The notes below the pieces were generated by a model. The model saw only the letters and a list, made by a program, of their open reading frames with translations, had not been told where the DNA came from and searched no databases. DNA of 64,000 nucleotides from Puccinia triticina (lineage: Eukaryota; Basidiomycota; Pucciniomycetes; Pucciniales; Pucciniaceae): assembly GCF_026914185.1 (NCBI RefSeq), contig NC_070561.1, forward strand, positions 1,984,001-2,048,000, given 5' to 3'. The position numbers were made by a program, and so were the translations under genes. Shown in pieces: positions 1 to 12,130 of this stretch; position 1 is the first letter of the stretch, and the number at the start of each line of letters is the position of its first letter.

Positions 1-2358
1 AACTAATGCTTGAATCAGGCAGCTGCGACACTAGAGTATTCAACCACTTGATGCTCTTCTGGCTGGTTCGACATCCCCTTCCCTGGAATTGCTTCGAAGA
101 TTTCGCACTTGGTGTTGCTTTAAGCTACCATCGAAAGGCTAGTCCTCTGTACTCTTGCGGATGGGTTGCGAAGGAAGCCCACAAGCTTTATTTGAATTTG
201 CAAAGCCAAGTCTTTGATCATCTCAAGGTATGGTATCTTCCTCTCTCTTCTCTTCTATTATGACCTTCATCATGTTGCATTTTGACAAGCAGAAATTTGT
301 TTTAGAACTTAAAATCAAAGATCACACTTATGCACAATGTTTAGACTACTAAGGGGAACCGCCAGGCTTTCATAGGAATCTCAGCAGCTTATGTTTTGGA
401 CGACTGGCAATTCCGCATTGTCCATTTATCTTTGAAGTATATTTTGTGGACGCACGCAGGGAAGTATTTAGCTATTCCCTTTGCAAACATTTTGAAAAAG
501 TCGGGCCTTCATACAAAGATAAGTGATTCTAATCCTGAATTTCCCATATCATCTATCCAAGGATTACGTTGAGGACAAAAAAAGACTGAATGTTACATAT
601 TTGTTTTCAAATAAATACATATTAGCTCATACCACCGACTCTGGCTCAAACAATCGGACACTGGCTGCGGAGCTCGATTGCATCATCCTTGCCAAAACTG
701 CTACGGATCTCAGCTTATCCGACAACCACATACGGTGCTTCTGTCATAAAGTAGCACTAATCGTCAACGCTGGTCTTCGGGCCCTCTTGCTCTTGGGTTC
801 TGGACTGACCAAGACCAAGAAAGCCACTATAGGTTTTGTAACGGAGTTGTTTCCGATTGAAGAAGAGAATGAGATGGCATGTCAAGATTCCGACGGCCTA
901 GAGATCCAAGTCGGTCCTTTCAACCGTAAAAAAACGACTGAAGATGGGGATAGCGATCTCGAATCTCTAGCTGAATCATTAGATGATGAAAGCTCATTGG
1001 ACAAGATTGATACAGTTTCAACCATATTCAAGAAGGTTTGTTAAAATTTCTTCAATCATCTGTGCATTTATTTCTGATCAGCTGAAGTATCTGTTGCACC
1101 CTTGTAGGTTGATTTTATTATTCAAAAAATTACTTCATCGGCCGCGCGAAGATCTGAGTTTGATACATGGTGCAAGAAGCTGGACTACTTGGGGCCGAAC
1201 TTGATTGCGGGCTATGGTATTCAATGGAATATTAAATTCCAGAGTCGGGAGCGCGCTTACAATGCTCGACATGTGATCAACAAACTTATCGAGAACAAAA
1301 AGGATCAACAAGAGCAAGACAAAGACAATCACCCCAATTTTTTCGACAACATCAAACTTTCTCGAAATCACTGGGAGGTTGTTAAAAAGTTAAACGATAT
1401 ACTTGCGGTTGGTTTTTGAATATCAAATAAAATATGATGCAAACAATAACTGAATCCTGATTCCTTTGCACAGGAGTTCTATTTTATTACAAAGAAGATG
1501 GAAGGAGATATCTCCTCTGGAAGTATGTTACTAGGTGAATACTGGGGAATCACTTCATTCCTCACAAAGAAGATTGCAAACAAAGACAAATTTTGCCCGA
1601 TGTTTTGCAAGATGCTTGAACAAACAAAAAAATATGTAAATGAAGCAATGAGGTGTGATACAATCCTCCTTGCAACGATTTTGAATCCAAGCTATTGTCT
1701 TTCACTCTTCCGAGCGTGGTACCCATCCAATCACTCATATGCTGAGTCCTTAATTACTGAAAAATTCAACTTGAGAAAGCTCGATTACGAAGCCGATTTA
1801 CCTATTTCCGAGCCACCTGCCTCACTTGACAATTCGTGGTCCGAAAAACGAAGTTCAAGAAAGCGTGAACTTGAAGAGGTCGACTTATTTCCCAATACTG
1901 AGGAAACAACTCCAACCAACGAGCTATTGGTATATCTATCAGGTAAATACAAGCAGCCTACTTCACAGGCGCACGAAGCATTAGAATGGTGGAAGGTTTG
2001 TGGATTCCAATATTCATACATGCTTTGTTAAATCCTCATATTTGTTTTTAACTGATTTCTGTCTCCATAGTCCCATAGCCGCAAATTCCCCATACTGGCT
2101 CTCCTTGCCCACAATTACTTAGCTACCTGCTCAACCTTGGCAAGCGTTGAGAGATGTTTTTCAGTGGCGTCGGACACATGCGGCCGTGATCAAGGCAGTC
2201 TAGCTGTCCAAACCATTGAGAGGTGTGTGAGCTCCCATCAATGGTTGCTTCAAGGTTTCAATCCCAATGGTGAATTTGAGGTTCCCCATAATATATTTGT
2301 ACATGCCTTGGAAGAGCATGATCGCATGAAAAAAGATGTGGTCCCAGAAAAATCTTAG
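1..2358 (+). CDS. hAT-superfamily transposase, nearly intact, 5' end outside window
   Basis: Cut-and-paste DNA transposase of the hAT type. Exons can be followed from the left edge: one ending near 226 (donor GTATGG), one at about 366-521 with a catalytic-domain stretch (ISAAYVLDDWQFR), one at about 625-1035 beginning AHTTDSGSNN and carrying the conserved CFCHKVALIVNAGL segment, then further exons from about 1108, 1473 and 2071. The last exon holds the hAT dimerisation domain (YLATCSTLASVERCFS, then TIERCVSSHQWL). No frameshift or in-frame stop was seen apart from those removed by plausible introns, so this copy may be young. The N-terminal zinc finger would lie left of position 1. No terminal repeat is visible in the window, and exon limits are approximate. 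Assignment to hAT is firm; activity is not shown. Confidence 0.82.
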
Positions 2359-2454
2359 TTTTTTTACATTTCATGTTATCTTTATCCATTTTATCTTCAG
2401 AAAAAATATCTCAAAAGAAACACATGGTAGCAATCCTATTTGTATTTAAATTTT

Positions 2455-3877
2455 GGGGAATGCTAAATGCACCCCAAGTTTTTACTTCATGGACACCAAA
2501 AAGGGGTACAGCTGATGTGTACCCCGAACCACTTGGGGTGTACACCTACACACCCCTGTGAAGATGGGGTACAGCACCTCATACCCCATGAAAGTTGGGG
2601 TGAGCCACAGGGTACCCCAAACAAAGGGAAATCTATGGTGTACATGGCCATGACACCCCATCATAATGAGGTGCAAACCCCCTGCACTCCAATCTGATAC
2701 CCTGTGATAGGGGTGAGCCCCTTCACACCCCAGATGTACTGTACATATCTGGCACCCAGCCCAACTTGTCACACTGGTTGCCACCAAGAAGACAGACTGG
2801 TCTGTGCACTCCCCTCAACCACGGGTGTGCCGGTCATCAAGGAGAATGACCCCCTCAATGCCTGGGCGCACAGACCGGTCAGCAAGGGGAGTTGCTACTC
2901 CCATTGATCCCCGGAACAGACCAGTCATCAAAAGGAGTACCACCTCCTCTTGGTGACTGGCACAAACCGGGTATCAAGAGGAGGTGGACTCCCTTGATTC
3001 CCGGGACAGACCGCACATCAAGGGGAGTAGCAACTCCCCTAAATGAACAGCACTGACCAATCATCAAGGGGAGTAGCAACTCGCCTCAATGAATGCTACT
3101 CCCCCCAATCAAACATCAAGGGGAGTTGAAACTCCCCTTGATGTCTGGTCTCTGTCAGTCATCAAAGGGAGTAGCAACTCGCCTTCATGATCCATCTGAG
3201 TTGGTTATCAAGAGGAGTTGCTACTCCCCTCAATGAGACCAGTCATTGAGGGGAGCATCAGCTCCCCTCAATGAGACCAGTCATTGAGGGGAGTATCAAC
3301 TCCCAGATTGGTTGGCGCTGGTCATTGAGGGGAGTTACTACTTCCCCTGATTACCAGTTTGAAGGGAGTAGCAACTCCCCTCGCTGACTGTTCTAGGTTG
3401 GCCATTGAGAGGAGTTGCTACTCCCCTCAATGACCGGTCTGGGTTGGTCATCAAGAGGAGTTGCTACTCCCCTCAATGACTGGTAGGTACCGGCGACCGA
3501 GGAGAGTCCACCTCCTCTCAATGCCCGGTATGTGCTGGTCACCAAGGGGAGGTGGGAGTAGCAACTCCCCAACAATTGGTCTGCGCCAGGCATCAATTGG
3601 AGTCCACCTGCCCTCAATGACCGCCTCCAAAAGTGTGTTTGGAGTGCACCCCTCATGTACACCATCTCTGTTGGGGTAAATTGGATTGCACCCCAATATC
3701 TAAGCTCTTTTGGAGTTTTGATGCAAGCACCCCAATGTTTTTGGGCTGGCCAGGTGGTTACCCCTTGAAGAGTGGGGTGTAATCAAGAATACCCCAATTT
3801 TGTTGGTGTGCCCAGCAGTGTACCCCTTTTTGTTGGTGTACATGAAGTAAAAACTTGGGGTGCATTTAGCATGCCCC
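2455..3877. mobile_element. Non-autonomous hAT-like element, 1.42 kb, with 8-bp target duplication
   Basis: Both ends carry the same inverted repeat: GGGG, one variable base, then ATGCTAAATGCACCCC and AAGTTTTTACTTCATG, about 37-50 bp per arm. The ends are flanked by a perfect 8-bp direct repeat TAAATTTT (2447-2454 and 3878-3885), the duplication length typical of hAT elements. It carries no credible gene. Next to the ends are runs of ACCCC/GGGGT words, and the core is a hairpin-forming minisatellite. It begins about 100 bp past the stop of the hAT transposase; whether that enzyme moves it is inference. Confidence 0.85.
2880..3640. repeat. Hairpin minisatellite core of the 1.42-kb element
   Basis: About twenty degenerate units of roughly 36-45 bp. 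Each contains a self-complementary block of the kind GGGGAGTAGCAACTCCCC, joined by words such as TCAATGACCGGTCT and GGTCATCAAG. Both the short palindromes and the spacers recur in both orientations, so the array can fold into many stem-loops. A degenerate remnant with the same words lies at 48515-48640. Confidence 0.8.
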
Positions 3878-3904
3878 TAAATTTTTTATCTACTTCTGTA
3901 GGTA

Positions 3905-4120
3905 TTGCAGATACAATACCAATAAAGTATTGGTACTGTATTGGATAAAAGATAAATTACACAGTATTGCTAAGCCATGTATTGGCTTTCAGATACAATG
4001 TATCTGTATTGTATTGGTTAGCCAATACATGGAGAATGTATTCTATTGCCATGGATTGGCTAACCAATACAATACAGACACATTGGCCAATACTGTATTG
4101 TATTGTATTGGTTACACCGT
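3905..4120. repeat. AT-rich foldback repeat built of ATTGGT/ACCAAT words
   Basis: A palindromic region made of repeated TATTGGTTAGCCAATAC-like words. Arms near 4000-4032 and 4049-4082 are nearly perfect reverse complements around a 16-bp loop. A related, more degenerate patch of TTGGATTGG/CCAATCC words occurs at 56440-56545. Probably a short inverted-repeat element; no target duplication could be fixed. Confidence 0.6.
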
Positions 4121-4182
4121 TGTACCTACAACAGAAAGGGTACAACCCTGCAGGGTATTATAAATACAAGCAAAAATTATGC

Positions 4183-4999
4183 ATATGTAATACAAAGTGA
4201 GCTTGAAGAGCAATAAGCAAGAGAAACATTCTCCATGACAGGTTGAAATCTGTGTAACTCCTAAACCGATGGAGATAGAGGGGTCATTCCAGTGGGTGAC
4301 TGTAGGTTATTTTGTGTGCAAATTCCATTTCTGGGGTTTATTTTACAATATTTTTTATGTATAAAGAATAAAAGTAAATTTTTATATTTCTCTGCATAGA
4401 AACACAGGAATAAATACCGCAATGTTGGATGTTCCCATCTGGTATGCCGTGTTGACAGTTGACTGAAGGCTGTTTTGACAGGATATTGGATTCCTGGCCA
4501 AGGCAATGCCCTGGGGTATGGTTTGGGTTTGGTTGGGCAAATCAAGGGTCTATCCAATTGCCACCCCAATACAAGTTAATCACTTGGTGACTCCCTGGTT
4601 GTTTGGCCGGTCTGCCATTGGTGTACTGCTGAGATTGCATTCTCTTCCAGCCTTGGATCTGGAAAGGGAAATGAAAGTTTGATGTGAGTGGTGCAAAATT
4701 TTTAGAGGGGATGAGGAAGGAGAAAAGTGAAGACTTACTAATGGAATAATGGATGCTGCTTGGGAATGAGGAGTAGATTTGAGTTGTGTGTATAAAGTGG
4801 GCCCGTTGTGTATAATAAGTTATAGAGTGGGCCTGGTGTGGAGAAAGTCAAGGGACTTGTAAAATGTGGCTGGGAGTTTGAGGGGATTCAAGTGGGATTG
4901 ATTTGAGCGGGATTTGAAGAAAATACCGCGGAAACTCAGTGACCAACAGGCCTTGCATACATCTGCATGCACAGTCTTTTACTGGGTGGATAGGGTGTT
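4183..4999. other. Intergenic, no gene recognised
   Basis: About 0.8 kb without a convincing reading frame or repeat structure. The minus-strand reading just right of it (4848-5084) covers the 5.0-kb inverted-repeat arm and looks like repeat-derived coding rather than a gene. Confidence 0.5.
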
Positions 5000-5045
5000 C
5001 TGAACTTAAAGTCCCTCTCTCGCCTGAGGCTTTGCCGGAGGGTGA
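5000..5045. repeat. Left arm of a long-range inverted repeat (partner 7168-7226)
   Basis: The arm contains GTCCCTCTCTCGCCTGAGG followed by CTTTGCCGGAGGG. The exact reverse complement of 32 bp occurs at 7168-7199, and weaker similarity (AAGTTC, GGTGTTC) extends another 20-25 bp beyond it. The arms are 2.2 kb apart and could be the ends, or subterminal repeats, of one element. No target duplication was found. Confidence 0.7.
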
Positions 5046-7167
5046 GAGATATTTTTGTTTTGGTGGTGTTTTCCTTTGAACCACCAGAACTCAACTCTAG
5101 CCATTGCAAACCTTCTAAGTTCTTGGTGGATGGTACGCCTGCATCTGCCGCTCCTTCTCATATAATATCAGACTCCCTTGCCTCAATCTTCATCCCTTTT
5201 TTATTTTTTGAAAAGTCCCATTTTTGAAGAAATCAACCGGATCACACAGAAAAGGTCCAAGCGCGCTCAGCCAAAGCGCTGTACTTTTATTGAATTACTA
5301 TTTTCTCAATCAAATGTTTAAAAACTTTGAATGAAGAAATAGAGAATCTGAAATTAAAAATGTGTAAAATATGAGAAAAATCATGCAATGCATAAAAAGT
5401 TGGTCTTGTGAATGATGGTTGAGAATAACATGAGATACGGGGGATGTAACAAAATTAGGGCTGAGATATCCAGTTCTCTCACATGAGAATCCCAACCAGA
5501 GATTTCCCAGTTTCTGGAAATAAATTTGCAGCATTTCCCCATCTGAAGGCTTCCATAGCGAGCCTGAAACTCCGGAGCCTTGGCGCATTTTGTCTCAACA
5601 AGGCCTCTTATTTATACCTTTCAAACCCTACCGCCTCACATTGCTGGCGCGAGACTATTGTTTCCCTCAACCCTATTGTATTTGTAGGCTATTTGCCCGT
5701 TTATTGTTTCTGCCGCTCCTTTTCCTTATCCCCCCAATGCCTCACTTGATTCCAACTGCAAATAGTATATTGTATCAATCAATTTCCCTAATTTATATTT
5801 ATCCGACTCTCCACTTCCGCTGCTTTTGTTTATCATCTTGATCCTAATTTGACCCAAACCGATAGTACTATAATCTATTTTCCCGAAATTACTTAATCCA
5901 TATTTCTCTCAGTTCTCTTCTCCCTGCTGTTCCCTGATCCGTTAATCCCTCAGCCTCCATTCTTCCCTCTTCAGGATCCCAAACGCATCAAGTCCCACCG
6001 TCTTCATAATCATCACTGCCAAGTTTCCTTTTAGTGCCACCTCCTCACAGTCATTGTTGCCAAAACCAAACGCTCCCGCACCGCTCATGTTATGCTGTTT
6101 CTTAGTTTCCTCCAATGCAACTCGCCACGTTTCATACTTCTCTACCCACTATTTCCTGAATCATCCTCCCTCAATTTCCTCCATTTCCTCTCCAGGAACT
6201 TGAAGGCATCGAGCACTACTTTCCTGAATGTAGTAAGAGACGTGTAAAGTTCCGGTGGATGGAACAATCAGCAAAGTCAAAACACTTTGCATCGCTCATC
6301 CTATTCTTGATTCTTTTCTAGTCATGTTCTTAGGCAGTCATAGTAATTTCTTGTTCCGTCTACCAGAAACCGTCACGTCTCTTACTCAAATAATCACCCC
6401 CGTCCTATGGTCATTCTCATCAATCACATCTCGATGCGGAGTTTCTTTGTCTAGCTGTATGCGGAAGATGAAGGGTAAGCTTTGGTGTCAGGCTCTAAGT
6501 AGAGAAAGTCTAGAGTTTTTTTGCCAGAACCTGGGCAGGAACTTGTTCTTAACCAAGCGCAGGAGTCCAGGGAGTATAGTAGCCGAGTCAACGTGATAGA
6601 TGTCAGGCAGGGGGGAGTCAAGCTATCTCTCCTGGAACTGCACACTCAACTCGATTATCAAAAATAACTCAGCACCATCCCTTCTATATGGATATCAACT
6701 ACCTATTACCACAAATTAAGGAGCGTCAAGAAACTGACCATTTGATCAACTTCTGTGTGCCAGAGCATAGCATTGACACAGTCTATGTACATTCCCCCCT
6801 GGGCATCCAACGCCGGAATCAGTGTACATATCAGGTTTTTTGCCCTGGTACTTACCCCTATTCTGAAGTCAAGATCCTAACAACGTCTTGGTTAATTAGT
6901 CACTTAGCCATTGCCCAATCAGAACCGAGCAATTGTCATCAATTGAGGGCAGGAGTTCGGTAACTTACACACAATTGTGTTCAATATTCAATCTTATGGT
7001 TATAATTGCGGGACATAATTGGAACACATTATGTACTTAGGATTCAAACGTGGTTGTGTGAGTCCTCAGCTGTTCAATCATTGTGCCAGACCTGTTGTAT
7101 CACCAAAGGTCTGACTCATGTTCCGCGGCGCAGCCGCGATTTCCCTAGTTCCTGATAAGTCACAAGT
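5046..7167. other. Spacer between the long-range inverted repeats, no gene recognised
   Basis: 2.1 kb, pyrimidine-rich in its centre (5500-6200). Open frames at 5483-5841, 6255-6645 and 6688-6963 are short, overlap on opposite strands, and match no family I recognise. If the flanking repeats are element ends, this is the cargo-free interior of a non-autonomous element. The right-hand part also lies upstream of the iron-transporter gene. Confidence 0.5.
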
Positions 7168-7226
7168 CCCTCCGGCAAAGCCTCAGGCGAGAGAGGGACT
7201 GAGTGAAGTTCGAGGGTGTTCATAGG
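7168..7226. repeat. Right arm of the long-range inverted repeat
   Basis: Contains CCCTCCGGCAAAGCC then TCAGGCGAGAGAGGGAC, the reverse complement of the arm at 5000-5045. It sits 250 bp upstream of the iron-transporter start codon, so it may also overlap that gene's promoter. Confidence 0.7.
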
Positions 7227-7476
7227 TCCGCTGATGTGAAGCTCTGTTGCGCTGTGCGCAGCTCAGGCTGCATGCATGTTGGGAAAGATGAACATTCCGA
7301 CCAATCATAGCACGCGGATATCGGCCATCTATATCACAACAGCGCCTGAAACTTCCTGCTCTCCATCCTTTCTGCGCTCGTGCTGCTTGATATTTCCAGA
7401 ACCCCTTTATTCAGCGGAGGGTCTCACTCGGGATAACTAGCGGGATACTCATTTGGCCAAGCAAAACAGTACCAAA

Positions 7477-9035
7477 ATGGCTGAACCTGGCAAGCCAACC
7501 ACCCACGAGTCCTCATCAACTGCCTCAGCTCCGTCATCAAGCGTTCCTATTGCAAGCCAAGCGTCGTTGAGGCCATCTGCCTCATTAAATACTAATGATA
7601 ACTCCAATCAAAAGCAGAAAAAAGTGTGGGATTATTATTCGGATGACGCATCCTCAAGGCGGTCAGAAGAGCCGCAAGGAGACAATACTCTGAAACCATC
7701 AAGTTCGATTGGCTCGCTCTCGTCCTCCTCTAATACTAACAGCAAGAACAACGTAACCCCTCATTTGAATAAATGTGACAAGAAGAGCCGGCCAGGAGAC
7801 ATCCAAGTTTGTTGTCGAGAATTACGAGGCGACGATGAGCGTCATCTCATCAACCCTGACATCGTTCGTGATGTGTATGTCTCCTTTTCCGCTCTCCACC
7901 CTTTCATTCACTATCGGCCGTTGACTAACTAGCGTGCTGTTTCACAATAGAATCATCGGCTTGAGTGATGGATTGACGGTACCCTTTGGACTTACGGCTG
8001 GTCTTTCATCGCTCGGCTCATCTCGTCTGGTGGTAGTTGGAGGAATAGCTGAAGTAAGTATGGTTTTTGTACTCGAACAGCAAAGAATATAATTCAAATA
8101 CGTTGTTGAATGGAAACCAATTTTGAACAGCTAATCTCCGGAGCGATTTCGATGGGGATCGGTGGTTATTTAGCGTCAGAAGCCGAACGAGACCATTTCA
8201 AGTACCTTCAAAAAACGACTAAGGACCGAGTGACGAGGTCATGCTCTGGGGAGATGGAGAGAGAGGTGCACGAAGTTCTTGGCCCGATAGGCTTGGACGA
8301 ATCGATCTCACGCACCGTCGCCTCAGCACTTCTTCGGGTCGAGTCGGAAGCCAACGAGTCTACCGACGGTACAGCAGATCCAGTGGAAGAAAGTACGGCA
8401 CATTGGATTTTGAGATGCTTGGGTCGTCAACCCAAATTCCCCAAGCAGATCGACGAAGCCAACCATCAGCTCAGATGGGCCAAAGACGTCGGCATCACCG
8501 CCTTCTTATTGAAGTTCGGCGAAGGTTTAGAAGAAGTTCCGGAGTCTCGCCTCTACATCTCTGCCCTCACCATCGGCTTGTCTTACTTTATTGGTGGCCT
8601 TGTGCCCATGGTACGCAGTGCCATTTTCTATTGAGTCTATGTGGGTTCTGGTTCATGAAAACAACACTAATAGGGTTTTGAAACTCCCACCTGCACACAG
8701 GCACCTTATTTCTTTGTTGAATCAGCACAAATTGCATTATATTGGAGTATCGCAATCATGTTCATCACTTTACTGATTTTTGGTGTATTTAAAGTAAGTT
8801 GGATGTTTTGTATAATGATTTGACTGATCTTGCCTCGATGTAGAAGAAAAAAACTCTAGCACAATGGAACAGTTTGAAATCTAAGCATATTTTCTCTTTT
8901 TTTTCCCAGGCGTACTTCACAGGTGCTAAGATAGGGTTTACCGGCTACCTTAAGGCCAGTTCTGCGACGATCGTCGTGGGTGGATCTGCCGCTGCGGCAA
9001 GTTGGTTGATAGTTAAAGCACTTGAGAAACCTTAG
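7477..9035 (+). CDS. Vacuolar iron transporter, CCC1/VIT1 family
   Basis: Membrane carrier expected to move cytosolic Fe2+ (and Mn2+) into the vacuole. Exons 7477-7874, 7951-8053, 8131-8610, 8701-8793 and 8910-9035 give 399 residues in one frame. After a Ser-rich disordered N-terminus of about 120 residues comes the family signature: DIVRDVIIGLSDGLTVPFGL, then GAISMGIGGYLASEAERDHF in the first membrane pair. A charged loop with the metal-binding-type helix follows (ERDHFKYLQK, EMEREVHEVLGP), then the last three helices (GLSYFIGGLVPMAPYF, IALYWSIAIMFITLLIFG, SATIVVGGSAAAASWLI). The start was chosen for its ACCAAAATGG context. Short introns with standard ends. All family landmarks are intact. 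Confidence 0.93.
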
Positions 9036-10203
9036 ACACTGGTTCTCATCGGCTTCTTGTGGATCTTCCAGCCTTGCCACGTCTGTTCTCATCACACTTG
9101 ATCAACCTCGCAAGCCTCCCATCAGTCTATCCTCTTCCACTTCTCAGTCTAAATCAATTTATTTTCCATCGCTTCGGCCCTGTCAAGTCTACCTTTGCTT
9201 TACTCTCGGGATTTCTCCTGACTACAAAAATATGTTTCCTGGTCGTTGATCTTGTCATCCCCCTTCATTGAATAACCCCCCTTCCCTCTTCCTGTTTATC
9301 ACCTTGGCTGTCTCCAGAATAAAAAAAAGAGAAACGAAGAAAGAGAAATAATGGAATGGAAAGAAAAAAAAAGAATCATGTAGATAACTGTACTTTCTCT
9401 AGCTCAGTGATGTTGGGTTATCTGGTTGCTCTGTAATCATTCTGATTTTCAATAGGAAAAGTGACCGATGATCGGTGCTTTTAATGTTTAAGAAAAAAGT
9501 ACTCAAGTTAGGAGAAAAGCCGAGAGCCTCTGCACATAAAAGTGAACTCATTTCGAATCAGGCAAGGAATATCGAAACAATTTGCAAGCAAAATAAACTG
9601 GTCTAAAAAGGACAGATTCTTGCGCGTTGGGCCAGCTTTATCAGGAATTATCAAATACAACAACTTATTTATGACCCGAAAACCGAAGCCCCATTGTTAC
9701 TCTCCTGTTGAAGCTCTATGGAGTCACTCATGATGTTGGAAATGGATACCAATCTCCTGAAAGCTCTGATGAGGTGAGGCTTGTACTTGCCTTTGGGTAC
9801 AAAGAGGAGACCGGAGGTCCTCCGATTTTCCCAGCACATATGTATTCCGAAACAGTAGTCCTCCTAAGACTCACTGAAGCCTTCTTTGCTCGGGAGATAC
9901 ATATTCATAGATGCGCATCTTCTGTATCATTTACAATTTCCCAGGTTGGAAATACGCTACAATTCTTGCGCTTCACTGGGAATTTTCCGATGGTCATGGA
10001 GCATTTTCCGACAGCGCGCATGAGGCGCGATCAGCGAGTACTGTCCTATTATGACTCACGAGTTATGTGAAGGAAACATTTCTTCTTGCAGAGTATACAC
10101 AAAACTCTGACTTGTATGAGTCTGACGGCACAAACCGGAAGGCTGTGTTTGGCTACAAGTAAGCAGTGGTCGAGTCAAACTCTATCTAGCATTCATTTTT
10201 CCC
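9036..10203. other. Intergenic, no gene recognised
   Basis: 3' flank of the transporter and 5' flank of the peroxidase. Reading frames at 9542-9733, 9708-10070 and 10086-10364 match nothing I know and lack conserved-looking segments. The peroxidase first exon may extend a little into this stretch. Confidence 0.5.
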
Positions 10204-11553
10204 TTGAAACTTATCGGTATTCAAATCCGTTTCCTACCCGAGTTCCGTCCTTTGTTGCTCATCAAGATAAAGCAGCTCACTGTCAGGAAACACTCTCTCT
10301 GGCTTCTCCCCATTGTCCGACAGTCTATCATGCAGCAAGACATTTCTCAAGAAAAGTATTCTGAGCAGCAACCTCTGCTAAAAGATCATGGCTCTGGCCC
10401 CGACGCACTTCATCCGTATCACCGGAAGATGCTTGGTTGCCCATGCCCAGCGGTGGCATCAATGATCAATCATTCATATTTGTAAGTGGGTTTCAAATAA
10501 TCCTGACTCGGTATAGTGTTTAATGTCAAACCCTGGTCATACTGATATTAATGACTTATTCTCCAATCCGCTATCTTATTTTCGCTGTTTATTCCCCATC
10601 CCAAAATTGTGACCGCAGGAACGTGGAAAACTCCAATCAGAAAATTCCAATCCATAAGTTGATTGCAGCTCTTGTGGAGTGTTATAACTTCAGCTGGACA
10701 TTTGCAATACTAATCGTCGTAGTTGGGACACTCCGGCTCGGCAAGGTACTCGGGTTTAGCATCAAAGAGCTCGGTGAACATGGCAAGATTGAGCATGACG
10801 CCAGCATGACGAGGCTCGATGTAGAGTGAGTCAAGTGTTTCATGGGCTTGCGTGCCTGATGTCAGTCAAATCATTGAATATTATCATGAATTTACTTCTC
10901 GCAGTAAAGGAAATGCATTGGAGCCCAATCCGGGATTGATCGATGAGCTTTTCAAATCCTTGGACTCGGGGGTCGACTCCAAGAGTAAAACCATGACATT
11001 AGAGGATTTCGCCAAGAAGAAGTTGGAATTGGAAAAACAAGTGACGAAGTACGATTATCAATCAAAGTCTGCAGTCAACTTCGTACGTCCGATTGATTCC
11101 TTGAACTAGCCAGTGAAGTGGGGAAACCAAAGCCAAGATGTGCAGTTCAAACAACTTGATGAAGTACAGTATGCTAATGTTGGTTACGGACTTGTCCAAA
11201 CTTCCGCAATCGCTAATTCTCTCTAACACATTCAAGCTTGGGCGAGGCGAAGTTTGCTTGGCCCTTCAAGCACACCGCCATCTTGGGACAGGGTTTGATT
11301 CTCCTAAAGCTAAAGATGTTAATCAAGATGGAGCGATGGAAGCAAACACCAGTTGGATGAGAACCTGGTGAGCGGTCCTGACCTATATGAATTTCACAAC
11401 CAATACGTAGCTTAGCAAACCTCATATAAAAATGTAAGGTTTCTCGAGGAACGACTACCAGTTGAACTGGGATGGAAAAGGCCGGCGTCGAAAATTACAA
11501 TTCGGCGCACTTGGGGAATGATGAAAGAGATGAAAGCGCGCCAAGATAGGTGA
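10204..11553 (+). CDS. Heme-thiolate peroxidase, chloroperoxidase/peroxygenase family (5' end uncertain)
   Basis: Peroxidase family 2: a heme enzyme whose cysteine ligand lets it oxidise or oxygenate substrates with H2O2. The heme-ligand motif is PCPAVASMINHSYL (family PCP). The acid-base motif is IEHDASMTRLD (family EHD-S). The C-terminus is FLEERLPVELGWKRP, the usual family ending. Exons: up to 10481, 10619-10825, 10905-11082, 11237-11367 and 11439-11553, all phase-consistent. A hydrophobic basic segment precedes the HPYHR/PCP region and could be a membrane anchor or signal. The first exon has no clear ATG, so its start is approximate. The join after NHSYL lacks the usual P-x-D-G-R residues, so a micro-exon or small loss is possible there. 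Confidence 0.78.
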
Positions 11554-12130
11554 AGTTCTTTTTCTTTAGCTGGAAGTTCTCTCGCAAGTAGATGGGTTTC
11601 TCATTCATTCAGTCCTAACCAGGTTATCACAAAAGGACGAGCCTGGAATGGGTTTATAGTCCTATGTACAAAGACAGGTTGACAATGTTCTACTTTGTCA
11701 GGATCATGAAGTTGATAGATGTCCAATCCACAATTGTATGATGTTGAACTCGATCAAAGTGGTTTAATTGGTCACTACCGCTGATCCAAATAAGACCTGT
11801 CACTATTTTTTACAATATCTTTCTCACCTGATGCTCTATTCTTAACAGAAGTCAAATGATTGACCATGGGAAAAATTTGCACCATGGTTATCTTTTCCGG
11901 AGTGGCTTGAAGCAGAAAAATCCACTTATTAAGGGGGTTCATGCAAGGTGAATTTCAAAACCAGTTGTCAAAAACATCACCTGCAGCTTTGGCTCATCTT
12001 GAGAAAGCTACAAGGCTTTGGTGGGCAGCTCCCCATTAGAAGCAATTTTCCACACATAAACCTTGCTGAAAGGTACATGAGCCAACAAAATCAGCAGTGC
12101 ATTTTTGCCAACATGAATCCCTCAAGTACT
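11554..12130. other. Intergenic, nothing recognised
   Basis: About 580 bp of AT-rich DNA downstream of the peroxidase, with no open frame of note. Confidence 0.5.

Noticed and set aside
3905..4120. Telomeric or centromeric satellite
   Set aside because: No TTAGGG-type runs and no long tandem array; the structure is a foldback of irregular words.
5000..5045. 5S rRNA or tRNA origin of the inverted-repeat arm
   Set aside because: No conserved 5S or A/B-box words could be found; only the inverted-repeat relation is solid.
6255..6645. Small overlapping frames on both strands
   Set aside because: No family resemblance, no intron logic, and mutual overlap; likely chance.
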